A stretch of DNA of 64,000 nt, taken from NCBI GenBank assembly GCA_946407095.1, contig CAMJMR010000004.1, positions 1 to 64,000 on the forward strand, written 5' to 3'. Origin of the DNA: an uncultured Selenomonadales bacterium. GTDB taxonomy: Bacteria; Bacillota; Negativicutes; Selenomonadales; Selenomonadaceae. The first letter of the stretch is position 1; each line of letters starts with the position of its first letter. This document shows positions 25,351 to 34,171 of the stretch, in pieces. A program made the position numbers and the translations under genes. The notes under the pieces are model-generated. The model was not told the DNA's origin. It worked only from the letters and a program-made list of their open reading frames with translations, and did not search any database.

Positions 25351-27339
25351 TCACGTTGACCCGCCGAAGAATAGACCCTTCGTTATGAGCCACCAAGCAA
25401 CCGTCCGAATGGCACCGATAACCTTCAAAGCATGAGCGCGTTCGTCAGTCAAGTTTACGTCGTTGAGCTCGTTGGAGGCCACGTGCGGCAACAGTTCGAT
25501 AACATCGGCGTCAATCTGCCCCGCAACCTTCGACGTGACAAAAGCCTGATTGTTGAAGCCGACGCCGTCACTGTCGAAGAGACTCGGCGCGATTGAGTAG
25601 TAGGCAAAATCTTTCGGCGCAATGAGTTCGATAAGCGTTGGGACGATTGAAATATGGTCGCCGACGGCATCGGGCGGAAGAATTTCCTTTGTAATGCCCG
25701 CGCCGTAAAGCACGAACGGCACGCTTTGATGTTCAAAGATGGTCGGGTGCGTCGAAGGGTCGCAACGGACGGCATGGTCGCCCGTCACGACGAAAATGCT
25801 TTCGGGGTGCTTTTGAGCGGCGGCGCGGACAAAATTCGTGATAACCTCGTCCATGTACCAGTAATGCCCCAACTCGGTCGCCAGCTGATTCACGTCGTCG
25901 ACGTTGGGCAACTTCTTGAGAGCCTCCGTCACGGCGTCGATATGATAGCCTTCCGCCGCCAAGTCAAGATTATACGGCGGGTGATTGGTCGTCGTCATAA
26001 TCAGGTGAACGGTCGGCGGCTCTTCGTCCAGGTGGGCAAGCAGCGCGTTGAAAAGATTTTCATCCTTCGTGCCCCAAGTTGTCTGCTTAGGCGCGTTGAA
26101 GTCGGGATAGCCGTAAAAGTTGTCGAAGCCTTGAGCCAACGACATTTTGGCTATCGAATCCCAACTTGGCATACCGCCGTACCAAAAGTCGACGTTGTAG
26201 CCGAGTTCCTTGAAGGCGGGCGCCATAGACGTGATATAAAGGCGTTCGTAGGTGCGCGCCTGGTAATTGACTTTGATATTGACGTCGGGCAAGCCCGTCA
26301 CGAGTCCGTTAATCGCGGTCGACGTGAAATCGCCGTTGGGCATGAAGTTTCGGCTGTAGTAGCAATTTTCCTCCGCGATAAGCGACTTGATGCCTTCGGC
26401 GATTAAAAGTTCGTCGTACTTGCCGAGCAACGGCCATTGCATGAAAGTTTCGCCGAGGATAATGAAAATGTGGCGCGGCTTTTGAATGCGATTGCCCGCC
26501 GCCTTGCGTTCAAGGTAGGGCGCAAGATTTTGTTCGGTAAGCTCCTTGTTGACGGCGATAATCTGCGCGGCCTCCGCGATTTTGGATTGGTCGACGCCGG
26601 AAATTTCGCCCGCCTCCATGCGCTTGGCTATGGCGCGCGCCCGGTACAAAGCTTGCGCGTCGTCGAGAATGCATTCGTTCAAAAAGTCGTCAGTCGTGAC
26701 GCCCGCATTTTCCCAATTTATCCCGCTTGAGTAGGTGAAGCTCCCGCCGAAGCGCACGAACAGCCCGAACAGGAAAATCGCTACGACGAGCCCCGCGCTG
26801 AAGCCCGCGACTTTGGTTTTGCCGACGAGTTCGGGCAACGGGTAAGTCTTCAGAATCAGCAGACGGCTCAAAGCGGCGATACAAAGCAAAGTCAACAGCA
26901 CCGCGACCAAAAATCTCCACGCCACGCCGTATTCTTGGAACATCGTCACGATTATCGACCATAAGTCGTCGTGAAAGCCCTGGACGACTTCCAGCCCGAA
27001 GGTCGATTGGAAGGCGCGATAATACGGGAAGCGCAGCATGAACAGCAACGAGAATATCAGCGACGCGACAATCCCGATAAGCAGCCGCAGCCGAGCCGTC
27101 AAGCCGCCGATTGTCACGAACACGAACGACAACAGCGTCACCGCGCCCGCCGTCTTCAAACTCAAGCGCAAGCCCGCGAACATCGCCGACAAGACTTGCG
27201 TCGCGCCCGAATCCGCGCTGATGTGATTCGACATGAAAAAAATAAACAGTCCGCGATAAATTTCAAGCAAAATCAGCACGAACGCGAACAATCGCAAATC
27301 GCGCTGAATGCCGTCGAAAAATCTTTTCAGGAACGTCAA
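25351..27339 (-). CDS. membrane-bound LTA-synthase/sulfatase-family transferase
   Basis: The 662-residue protein has about five N-terminal membrane helices (residues about 15-200), then a large extracytoplasmic alkaline-phosphatase-fold domain of the sulfatase/LtaS family. Visible motifs are FIILGETFMQWPLL (metal site region), MPNGDFTSTAINGLVTGLPD (probable nucleophile threonine) and VVTGDHAVRCD (metal ligands). Such enzymes move phosphoglycerol or phosphoethanolamine onto glycolipids or glycans outside the membrane. Being downstream of heptose and heptosyltransferase genes, it may decorate the lipooligosaccharide core; the group transferred is not decidable. Confidence 0.8.
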   Translation of the reverse strand: MTFLKRFFDGIQRDLRLFAFVLILLEIYRGLFIFFMSNHISADSGATQVLSAMFAGLRLSLKTAGAVTLLSFVFVTIGGLTARLRLLIGIVASLIFSLLFMLRFPYYRAFQSTFGLEVVQGFHDDLWSIIVTMFQEYGVAWRFLVAVLLTLLCIAALSRLLILKTYPLPELVGKTKVAGFSAGLVVAIFLFGLFVRFGGSFTYSSGINWENAGVTTDDFLNECILDDAQALYRARAIAKRMEAGEISGVDQSKIAEAAQIIAVNKELTEQNLAPYLERKAAGNRIQKPRHIFIILGETFMQWPLLGKYDELLIAEGIKSLIAEENCYYSRNFMPNGDFTSTAINGLVTGLPDVNIKVNYQARTYERLYITSMAPAFKELGYNVDFWYGGMPSWDSIAKMSLAQGFDNFYGYPDFNAPKQTTWGTKDENLFNALLAHLDEEPPTVHLIMTTTNHPPYNLDLAAEGYHIDAVTEALKKLPNVDDVNQLATELGHYWYMDEVITNFVRAAAQKHPESIFVVTGDHAVRCDPSTHPTIFEHQSVPFVLYGAGITKEILPPDAVGDHISIVPTLIELIAPKDFAYYSIAPSLFDSDGVGFNNQAFVTSKVAGQIDADVIELLPHVASNELNDVNLTDERAHALKVIGAIRTVAWWLITKGLFFGGST

Positions 27340-27353
27340 GGCGAGGCTCCTTC

Positions 27354-28379
27354 CTAGCTCATTGATTCGATTTTCTGTTTGACGAAGCTGACGGGGATTT
27401 TCTCAAGGCAAATTTCTTTTTTGGGGCAAGCGCGTTTCCAACAGCCCTTGCACGGCCGCTCCACTTCGATGACGTTTTGCAGTTGCCCGAAAGCTCCGTT
27501 GCGTTCGACGTTCGTTGGACCCATAAGCATAATCGTCCGAACGCCCAAAGCCGCGCTCAAATGGACGGGACCCGTGTCGCCGCCTATCACGAGCCGCGAA
27601 CTCCTGAGCACATGGGCAAGTTGCGGAATGTTCGTGCGGTTAATCAGATTAATCGGCGGGATTTCCATTTTGGCCTCGATTTCTTGGGCGATTTGATTGT
27701 CCAGGTCTCCGTTGCCGATAAGAATCGGAATGACGGCAAGCTGATAAAACCAATCGCCCAGCGCGGCGAAATTTTCGGCAGGCCAACGCTTATTCGGCCA
27801 ATTAGCTCCGACGACGAACGCAACGTAAGGATTACCCTCGCGAATGCCGGCGTGTTCCATAATGGCGCGCGCCTTTTCCGACTCCTCGACGGGCACTTGA
27901 ATCGGAAAGACGACTTCATTGACGACGCAGCCGACAGCCCGCGCCGTGTCCAAGTAGCGTTCGACGATATGCCCCTCCGCGTTCTCGCCGACGACCGGCG
28001 TTGAAATTTTGTCGCTCATCTCGCGCATGTTGCAAATGCCCAGCTTGATGTTCGACTTCGCGAAGAAAGCTATCGCCGCCGACTTGAACAGCCCTTGCAA
28101 GTCCAAAACCGCGTCGTAGCTTTGCTCCTGCAGCTCGTGCTTGAAAGGGAAGAATTCCTTCATGAAGCCTTTGAGCGTGCGGAAGTCTTTCTTCTTGAAG
28201 AGAATGATTTTGTCGACGCAAGGATTCATCTTGAGCAAGTCAAGACTCGGCGGCTCGACGACCCAAGTCAATTTTGCCTCCGGAAAAGTTTCTTTTATCG
28301 CGTAGCTGACGGGCAGGGCGTGAATCACGTCGCCCATCGCGCTAAGCTTGACGATTAAAACGTTTTTCAAGTCTTCCAT
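27354..28379 (-). CDS. ADP-heptose:LPS heptosyltransferase family (GT9)
   Basis: From ATG 28379 the protein has 341 residues. It shows the GT9 start (VLIVKLSAMGDVIHALPVS), the AFVVGANWPNKRWP donor-site region and GGDTGPVHLSAALG near residue 265. A C-terminal cysteine cluster (CKGCWKRACPKKEIC) is seen in some family members. It would add L-glycero-D-manno-heptose to the inner core on the cytoplasmic face. The start follows the rfaE2 stop with no gap, placing ADP-heptose synthesis and use in one transcript. WaaC and WaaF roles cannot be told apart from sequence alone. Confidence 0.85.
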   Translation of the reverse strand: MEDLKNVLIVKLSAMGDVIHALPVSYAIKETFPEAKLTWVVEPPSLDLLKMNPCVDKIILFKKKDFRTLKGFMKEFFPFKHELQEQSYDAVLDLQGLFKSAAIAFFAKSNIKLGICNMREMSDKISTPVVGENAEGHIVERYLDTARAVGCVVNEVVFPIQVPVEESEKARAIMEHAGIREGNPYVAFVVGANWPNKRWPAENFAALGDWFYQLAVIPILIGNGDLDNQIAQEIEAKMEIPPINLINRTNIPQLAHVLRSSRLVIGGDTGPVHLSAALGVRTIMLMGPTNVERNGAFGQLQNVIEVERPCKGCWKRACPKKEICLEKIPVSFVKQKIESMS

Positions 28380-28380
28380 G

Positions 28381-28851
28381 TCATTTAAGCCCCGCTTGAA
28401 TTTTTTCAATGACGTTGGTGGTTGAGCGCCCTGCAACCAAATTCACCAGCTCGACGCGCCCGCCGCAGCTTTGAACGATTTTTGCTTCGGGCAACGTCGC
28501 CAAAGTGTAGTCGCCGCCCTTGACGTAGACGTTCGGCTTGACTTCGGCGATTAAACTTTCGGCAGTCGCCTCTCCGAAAAAAATCACGTGGTCGACGACC
28601 TTCAAGCCCAACAGAACTTCTGCGCGGTCGTCTTGGCAGTTTATCGGACGATTCGCGCCTTTGAGCCGCTTGACCGAATCATCGGTATTGAGCCCGACAA
28701 TCAACACGTCGCCGAAATTTTTGGCAGTCGTAAGGTAGCGGACGTGCCCCGCGTGAATTATATCGAAGCAGCCGTTGGTGAAGACGATTTGCTTGCCTTG
28801 CCGCCTCAAGTCTTCGCAAACCTGCGCGGCGTCTTTTCTGTCGATTAACAT
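28381..28851 (-). CDS. rfaE2: D-glycero-beta-D-manno-heptose 1-phosphate adenylyltransferase
   Basis: The 156-residue protein is the stand-alone nucleotidyltransferase half of HldE. It has FTNGCFDIIHAGHVRYL with the HxGH active-site motif, and later EVKPNVYVKGGDYT. It transfers AMP to heptose 1-phosphate, giving ADP-D,D-heptose. The kinase half is encoded separately upstream (29118-30116), with a dispersed repeat in between. Length and motifs fit the family fully. Confidence 0.92.
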   Translation of the reverse strand: MLIDRKDAAQVCEDLRRQGKQIVFTNGCFDIIHAGHVRYLTTAKNFGDVLIVGLNTDDSVKRLKGANRPINCQDDRAEVLLGLKVVDHVIFFGEATAESLIAEVKPNVYVKGGDYTLATLPEAKIVQSCGGRVELVNLVAGRSTTNVIEKIQAGLK

Positions 28852-28887
28852 TTACAAAGCTCCCTTGAAATTTACGAAACAACTGCG

Positions 28888-29117
28888 TAACTTGAGGCCG
28901 CCATGGATGGCGGCCGCCGGCAACAGAAACAGGGATGTTTCTTTGCCGGCACAAGTGGCTTCGGGTTGGCGCAACGCTTCGGCAACGACCGCTGAACGCC
29001 CCCGCGAGGCGCCTTTTCTTTTTGCTACTTTTTCTTTGGGCGCGCAAAGAAAAAGTAGATTCTAAACATAAAAAGCTGTCTTTGAGCCCTTTTGCTTAGC
29101 AAACGAAAGGGCGGTCG
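28888..29117 (-). repeat. dispersed structured repeat, copy R2
   Basis: Hairpin 1 is at 28896-28915 (GGCCGCC/GGCGGCC). Hairpin 2 is at 28916-28950 (GCCGGCAA/TTGCCGGC outer, AGAAACA/TGTTTCT inner). Hairpin 3 is at 29025-29058 (CTACTTTTTCTTTG/CAAAGAAAAAGTAG), and a tail hairpin with CCCTTTTGC and GCAAACGAAAGGG arms is at 29087-29111. It separates rfaE1 from rfaE2 and may act as a terminator or processing site. Confidence 0.85.
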
Positions 29118-30116
29118 TCACGTTGATTTAGCACGCTCCAAAGTTAAAATTAGTTCGGTCGCGCTGACGGTGCTTGTGCCGAGCTTTCGGACGGCAATGC
29201 CCGCCGCGAAGTTGGCAATCTTGGCGGCAAGCACAGGCTGAGCCCCCGTCGTCAAGGCAAGCAGGAACGCCACAACGCAAGTATCGCCCGCGCCCGACAC
29301 GTCGTAAACTTCGCTCATATCGCTGACGGGTATGTGATGCGTCGCGCCGTTGCGCTCAAACAGACTCATGCCCATTTCGCCGCGAGTAATCAGCACGCCG
29401 TCGACGTTCAGCTTAGTCAAAAGCGTTTCGCCCGCGCAGATTAAATCGTCCAAGTCGTTAAGCTGGCGTCCCACGAAATAGCCGAGTTCGGAATCGTTTT
29501 GCTTGACGTAGCCGACACCCGCGAAGTCGCCGATATTGTAGCGCGAATCGACGATGTTGGGCAAATTTTTCTTGGCGGCGCAGTTCGTGATAAGTTGGCG
29601 GGCGTTTTCGGTTATGGTGCCCGAGCCGTAATCGCTCATGATAATTCCGTCGACGGTCGGCAGAATGCTTTCGATTTGGCTCAAAAGTTCCGCCTCAACC
29701 TCCTTGCCGAGCGGTGCCTTGCTTTCGTTGTCGATGCGGACGATTTGCTGACTGACAGTTGCTCTGCCGCCCGCTATGATTCGCGTCTTGGAAATGGTCG
29801 GGCGTGACTTGTCGCGAACGAGCCCCTCCGTATGAACGCGCAGATTCTTCAAGATGCTTTGGAGGCTGTCGGCGTAGTGATCGTCGCCGATAACGCCTAT
29901 GGCATAGACCTCCGCGCCGAGTGTCGCCGCATTGGCAACGACATTGGCCGCGCCGCCCGCCACGACTTTTTCGCCCGCCTTTTCCAGAATCAAGACGGGA
30001 GCCTCGCGCGAAATGCGGGAAATGCGCCCGTCGACGTAGACATCGGCAACCGCGTCGCCGATAACCAAAATTTTCTTGCCCTGCATGTTGTTCGTTATGT
30101 CAATCAGTTCCTGCAA
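29118..30116 (-). CDS. rfaE1: D-glycero-beta-D-manno-heptose-7-phosphate kinase
   Basis: The 332-residue PfkB/ribokinase-family protein has ILVIGDAVADVYVDG and the conserved AGGAANVVANAATLGA near the start, SDYGSG in the middle and the DVSGAGDTCVVAFLLAL anion hole with the catalytic aspartate near the end. It phosphorylates heptose 7-phosphate at C1. The start is a TTG shortly after a G-rich site; an ATG ten codons in lacks one. It is separated from the adenylyltransferase gene by repeat R2, whereas in many proteobacteria the two are fused as HldE. Confidence 0.9.
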   Translation of the reverse strand: MQELIDITNNMQGKKILVIGDAVADVYVDGRISRISREAPVLILEKAGEKVVAGGAANVVANAATLGAEVYAIGVIGDDHYADSLQSILKNLRVHTEGLVRDKSRPTISKTRIIAGGRATVSQQIVRIDNESKAPLGKEVEAELLSQIESILPTVDGIIMSDYGSGTITENARQLITNCAAKKNLPNIVDSRYNIGDFAGVGYVKQNDSELGYFVGRQLNDLDDLICAGETLLTKLNVDGVLITRGEMGMSLFERNGATHHIPVSDMSEVYDVSGAGDTCVVAFLLALTTGAQPVLAAKIANFAAGIAVRKLGTSTVSATELILTLERAKST

Positions 30117-30127
30117 GTCTTCGCCCC

Positions 30128-30619
30128 CTAAGTCAACTCAATGAACTGCGGAACAATATCTTCAAACGAGCCGTCGGGCATACGGAAGCCGCCGGGGATT
30201 GTGCCCAGCTCCTTGAAGCCGAGCCGCTGATAGAGATGGCGCGCGTGAATGTTCGACGCAACGACCGCATTGAATTGCAAGATACGGAAGCCGAGCCGCT
30301 TGGCTTGCGCAATGCAGTCTTTGACGATAATTTCTCCGATATGACGCCCGCGCGCGTCCGAACGAACGGCATAGCTGGCGTTGCTTATGTGCGCGCACCG
30401 ACCGACGTTGTTGGGGTGAAGGATGTACAATGCCAAAATTTCTCCGCCGTCGTCGACCGCCAAGCCCGTGAACGATTGCGCCTTAAAAAATTCGTCGCCC
30501 GTCGCGGCGTCAAGCTCCTCCTCTTGCGGGAAGGCAATGCCCTCGCGAACGACTTCATTCCAGATTTTTATGGCGGCTTGCACGTCCGCCGACTCGTAAG
30601 CCCTAACGATTATCGCCAT
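30128..30619 (-). CDS. GNAT-family N-acetyltransferase
   Basis: The 163-residue protein has the GNAT acetyl-CoA motif SDARGRHIGEIIVKD (Q/RxxGxG/A type) and the later ARHLYQRLGFKELG strand-helix. The substrate is unknown; related proteins acetylate antibiotics, amino acids or small amines. It overlaps the ArnT-like gene start region by one base at its own 5' end and precedes rfaE1 by 11 bases, so it is part of the lipooligosaccharide operon. It may act on a sugar amine, though this is only positional inference. Confidence 0.85.
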   Translation of the reverse strand: MAIIVRAYESADVQAAIKIWNEVVREGIAFPQEEELDAATGDEFFKAQSFTGLAVDDGGEILALYILHPNNVGRCAHISNASYAVRSDARGRHIGEIIVKDCIAQAKRLGFRILQFNAVVASNIHARHLYQRLGFKELGTIPGGFRMPDGSFEDIVPQFIELT

Positions 30620-32103
30620 TACGGTACCCTCCGATAAATTTTGCTTTTAAGTTTGCGCCGCTCTTGCCCGCCGAAAAAATTTTCGACAAGGGCTTCAAGT
30701 GAGCCTTTAGGGACTTCGCCGACAAGTTCCCACTTCCTAGCCGAATGATAAAGAAAATTTTCGTCGCATTCGGCACTGACGACCGCCACGATTTTTTTAT
30801 CGGCGGGCAGCTCGTCGAACAGCATGAACGGCATAACGTTTTTGCTCGTCCACGTCATTGCTTGCGGACGGACTTTCGCGAAGTTTTCGGGCGTCTCCAA
30901 CCGATAAATCGTCGTGCCCGTGTAGAAAACCAACGATGTCGGATATTTTCCGTGACTTACGACGCAGGTTGAATCGTCGATTAGCGGCTTAATCAGTTCA
31001 GCCTCGCGCCGCCCCGAATTGTCTTCGGTGACCGGCAAAGCAACGAAAACCAGAATTAACGGGTAAAATATCAGCGTCGCGCCCGCTATGCCGATGAACA
31101 TTCGCCATCTGTTGACGAAGTAGCGCGCCACGAAAATCGCAAAGGGAATCATGGCGGGCAGGGTGTAGGTTACGTATTTCGTCGCGCAGAGCTGGAAGAA
31201 AATCACGACCGTCAACGCCCAGACGATTAAAAATTTTTCGGGCACGTCGAATTTCGGCAGGCGGCGCAAATTTTTCACGGCGGCGTGAATCAGCACGACA
31301 GACCACGGGAAGAAGCCTATAACCGAAATCAGCAGGTAATAATACCAGACGTCGGCTTTCGGGTATTCGGAGACCGTCGCCCTCAGGAAATTGTGGACGC
31401 CCAAGAAATTTTTTACGAAGTCCAAGCCGTGAATCAGCGTCATGGGCAAATACCACAGCGCAACGATAGCCGCGAACACCAACAGATTTTTCGGGCGGAG
31501 GAGCTGTTTCAAGTGGCGCAAATCGCCCTGCCACGCCAAAAAGATTAAAATTATCAGCCCCGGCAAAAAAAATCCTATCGGCCCTTTGGTGAGGACGGCA
31601 ACGCCCGACGCCGCGAACGATATCAGATACCACTTCGGACGCCCTGCGCGGTAGCCGAGGTAGAAAGTCATCAGCGTGACGGAAAACATAACCAGCAACG
31701 TCATATCGGTTATCACGGCGTGCGCCAAGTACCAATATTCCAGCGAAGTCGCCAAGAGAATCGCCGCCGCCAAGCCGACGCGTTCGGTGTAGAGTTTCGC
31801 GCCAAAAAAATAAGTTATGAAGAGCCCGATCGTCGCGAAGACTGCGGGGAAAAATCTTGACGCGAATTCGTTTATGCCGAAGAGCTGATAAGCCGTCAAA
31901 ATCTCGCGGTAAAACATTATCGGCTTGTCGTACCAAAAATTTCCGTAGATGCGCGGCGAAAGAGAATCACCCGCCTCAAGCATTTCCTTCGCCGTCAAAG
32001 CGTAGACGCTTTCGGTCGGGTCGGTTATCGGCAACAGCCAACTGCCGAAAAAAAATAACACTCCCGAAAAAATTAACAAGCAACTGCAACTCAATACGTT
32101 CAT
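30619..32103 (-). CDS. ArnT-like glycosyltransferase (GT83, polytopic)
   Basis: The ATG at 32103, behind AAAGGAA, gives 494 residues with some eleven membrane helices. The N-terminal motif ITDPTESVYALTAKEM with the following YDKPI segment is typical of the GT-C ArnT/PMT superfamily, where the acidic residue binds the metal and lipid-phosphate donor. ArnT moves 4-amino-4-deoxy-arabinose from undecaprenyl phosphate to lipid A; related enzymes carry other sugars. No arn pathway gene is in the window, so the sugar is open. Context supports modification of lipid A or core on the outer face of the inner membrane. Confidence 0.85.
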   Translation of the reverse strand: MNVLSCSCLLIFSGVLFFFGSWLLPITDPTESVYALTAKEMLEAGDSLSPRIYGNFWYDKPIMFYREILTAYQLFGINEFASRFFPAVFATIGLFITYFFGAKLYTERVGLAAAILLATSLEYWYLAHAVITDMTLLVMFSVTLMTFYLGYRAGRPKWYLISFAASGVAVLTKGPIGFFLPGLIILIFLAWQGDLRHLKQLLRPKNLLVFAAIVALWYLPMTLIHGLDFVKNFLGVHNFLRATVSEYPKADVWYYYLLISVIGFFPWSVVLIHAAVKNLRRLPKFDVPEKFLIVWALTVVIFFQLCATKYVTYTLPAMIPFAIFVARYFVNRWRMFIGIAGATLIFYPLILVFVALPVTEDNSGRREAELIKPLIDDSTCVVSHGKYPTSLVFYTGTTIYRLETPENFAKVRPQAMTWTSKNVMPFMLFDELPADKKIVAVVSAECDENFLYHSARKWELVGEVPKGSLEALVENFFGGQERRKLKSKIYRRVP

Positions 32104-32148
32104 CAAAAAATTTTCCTTTAAAATCGTTATGGATGGGACGCCGCGAAA

Positions 32149-32362
32149 CTTGAGGCCGTCATGGATGACGGCCGCCGGCAACAGAAACAGGGATGTTTCT
32201 TTGCCGGCACAAGCGGTTGAATGGGACGCGGACGTTGGACAAGTGGTCGGTTTCCGCCCCTGCGAGGCGAATTTCTTTGCTACTTTCTTTCTTCGTTGAA
32301 AGAAAGTAGATTCGATTAATTAAAAGCTGTCTTTGAGCCCTTTTGCTTAGCAAACGAAAGGG
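32149..32362 (-). repeat. dispersed structured repeat, copy R3
   Basis: It has the same order of hairpins as R2. The first is GGCCGTC/GACGGCC, with matched changes against GGCCGCC/GGCGGCC in R2, and the second is identical to R2. The third is CTACTTTCTTTC/GAAAGAAAGTAG, and the CCCTTTTGC...GCAAACGAAAGGG tail ends just after the lptD-like stop. Confidence 0.85.
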
Positions 32363-33898
32363 TTACCACGGCATGAACTCCCAATGCACCTCAAATTTTT
32401 TCCGCTTGCCGCGCCAACGCAAAATCGCTTGCGAACAATGCAAATCGTGATACCAATAATAATCGATGTCGTCTATCGTATGGTTATCGGCATTCCACTT
32501 CACGCCGACGACCACGCGGTCTTTCTCGGAAAAGGAGTAGCTCACGCCCGCCTGGAACTTCCGCGAATAGGCATCCAAATCGAAATCGAAAATCGAATTG
32601 GTCGTATTATTTTTGTTGTAGGAATAGCCGATGTAAGCCGCAAGTCGTTCGTTGAACTCTCTGCCGAGCATGATGCCGTAGTTTAAGCCCTTGACCGTCG
32701 TTTCGCCGTTCGGGACGTTCTTGGCGTTGTCCTTAGTGATTTTGTAGCCGACATTCAGCAGGAGGATGTAGTCGTCCTGAATGTAAATGGGGTCGTGTAT
32801 CAACTTGAATTCGTATTCTTGGTGCGTGCTGGCAACGGCCTTTTGCCGCCAATGACCGACTTCAGCCTCGACGCTGTAGCTCAACGGCAAGCCGCTAATG
32901 TGTTGTCCGTACCAAATGTCAAGCGAAGGCTCCTTTTGAATCCAACGGGCATTGCTGTCGTCGTAGTAGCCGTATTTCAACCAACCGCGAACAACGTCGC
33001 GATTCTTGTAGGAAAGTTCGGCGTTGCTGCGAATGCCTTTCTTGCTTTCGATGTAAGCGTTGATATCCAAGCTCCAATGGTCGTGCAAGGAAAATTTGAA
33101 CGTATCCTTGACGTAGACGCCGCGGTCCGAATTGTAGCCGACGTGCGGGAAGTAATGCTCTTCGGGCTCGTCGAATTTGCGCTCCATATACTCGCGCGTC
33201 CCGACGACTTTGTTTTTTATCCAGAACTTGGCATTGTACATTTTCATGAGCTGTTCAGGCCAAATTTCCATGCGTTCCGCGCTGACGTGATAATCGGGGG
33301 TCTTCGCGCCGCATTTGGTCTGCGTGCCGTCGTAGACAACGATGTGGTCGGGATAAAACTCGAAACGCTTGCCCGTCAAGTAGTAGTCGCCCGCCTTGCC
33401 GCTCGCCTCGCCCATAGTGCCGGTTTTCCTGCCGTAGTTGTAGATGGTTTTGTAGCCGTCAAGCGTGACGCGCGGCGCGTTCGGATTGAGCTGCAGGACG
33501 TGCGCTTTGCCTTCGACGTGGACGACTTGCTCTTTGACATTGCCGGCCGCCTCGTCGCTTTGGAAGCGGTAGCCTTCAAGCTGAAGAATGTCAACCTTGC
33601 CCGTCGCGATGAACTCGCCGCTGCCCGAATAGTAAACCAAGTCGTCGCCCACGAACACGGCGGGGACGGGGTCGCCTTCCTTCTGCTCGTGCGGAAGCTG
33701 TTCCTTTGCCTCGGCGATGTCGTCAAGCATCTGCTTTTGTTCTTCGGTGAGTTGGTCGGCTCGTGCGGCGCGGCGTCTGTTCTCTATGAAGTCAAAAAAT
33801 TCCGTGCTTGTGTCTGAACTGGACTCGTAAACCGCCTCCGCCGTCGACGTGAAGCTGAGCGCGGCAAGCAACGGTACGATGCCCCAAAATTTTTTCAT
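32363..33898 (-). CDS. LptD-like outer-membrane LPS-assembly protein
   Basis: The 511-residue protein has a signal peptide (MKKFWGIVPLLAALSFTSTAEA), a short acidic helical segment, and a beta-jellyroll OstA-like region (about 75-190; GKVDILQLEGYRF, AHVLQLNPNAPRVTLDGY). A run of amphipathic beta-strands reaches the C-terminus, which ends in an aromatic residue (EFMPW) as outer-membrane barrels do. It is shorter than proteobacterial LptD (about 780 residues) and resembles the diderm-Firmicute form. It would insert lipooligosaccharide into the outer leaflet. It heads the lipooligosaccharide gene run. Confidence 0.75.
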   Translation of the reverse strand: MKKFWGIVPLLAALSFTSTAEAVYESSSDTSTEFFDFIENRRRAARADQLTEEQKQMLDDIAEAKEQLPHEQKEGDPVPAVFVGDDLVYYSGSGEFIATGKVDILQLEGYRFQSDEAAGNVKEQVVHVEGKAHVLQLNPNAPRVTLDGYKTIYNYGRKTGTMGEASGKAGDYYLTGKRFEFYPDHIVVYDGTQTKCGAKTPDYHVSAERMEIWPEQLMKMYNAKFWIKNKVVGTREYMERKFDEPEEHYFPHVGYNSDRGVYVKDTFKFSLHDHWSLDINAYIESKKGIRSNAELSYKNRDVVRGWLKYGYYDDSNARWIQKEPSLDIWYGQHISGLPLSYSVEAEVGHWRQKAVASTHQEYEFKLIHDPIYIQDDYILLLNVGYKITKDNAKNVPNGETTVKGLNYGIMLGREFNERLAAYIGYSYNKNNTTNSIFDFDLDAYSRKFQAGVSYSFSEKDRVVVGVKWNADNHTIDDIDYYWYHDLHCSQAILRWRGKRKKFEVHWEFMPW

Positions 33899-33927
33899 TT
33901 ACGATTGCCTTTCCATTTCGCATTGTC

Positions 33928-34171
33928 GGGGATGTTGTTAAAGTAACGAACGAGTTGCAAGGGAAGAGGCCGCCCATGGATGGGCGGCGCCGCGACTTGA
34001 AACCTGGAAGGTTTCATAGCGGCACGGGTAGCTGACTGGGACGCGGGCGTTGCGGCGGTGGTAGGTATCCGCCCCACGCGCAGTGGCGAATTTCTTTGCT
34101 ACTTTCTTTCTTCGCTGAAAGAAAGTAGATTCTAAACGCCGAATCAGAGCCGCCAACTTACCAACAAACAC
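33928..34171 (-). repeat. dispersed structured repeat, copy R4
   Basis: It runs from GGGGATGTTGTTAAAG to TTACCAACAAACAC. Hairpin 1 is GGCCGCCC/GGGCGGC; hairpin 2 has arms GCCGC/GCGGC outside and TGAAACC/GGTTTCA inside; hairpin 3 is CTACTTTCTTTC/GAAAGAAAGTAG. Its outer flanks match R5 (35422-35671) in inverted orientation, so the pair brackets the gene at 34172-35299. Confidence 0.85.
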
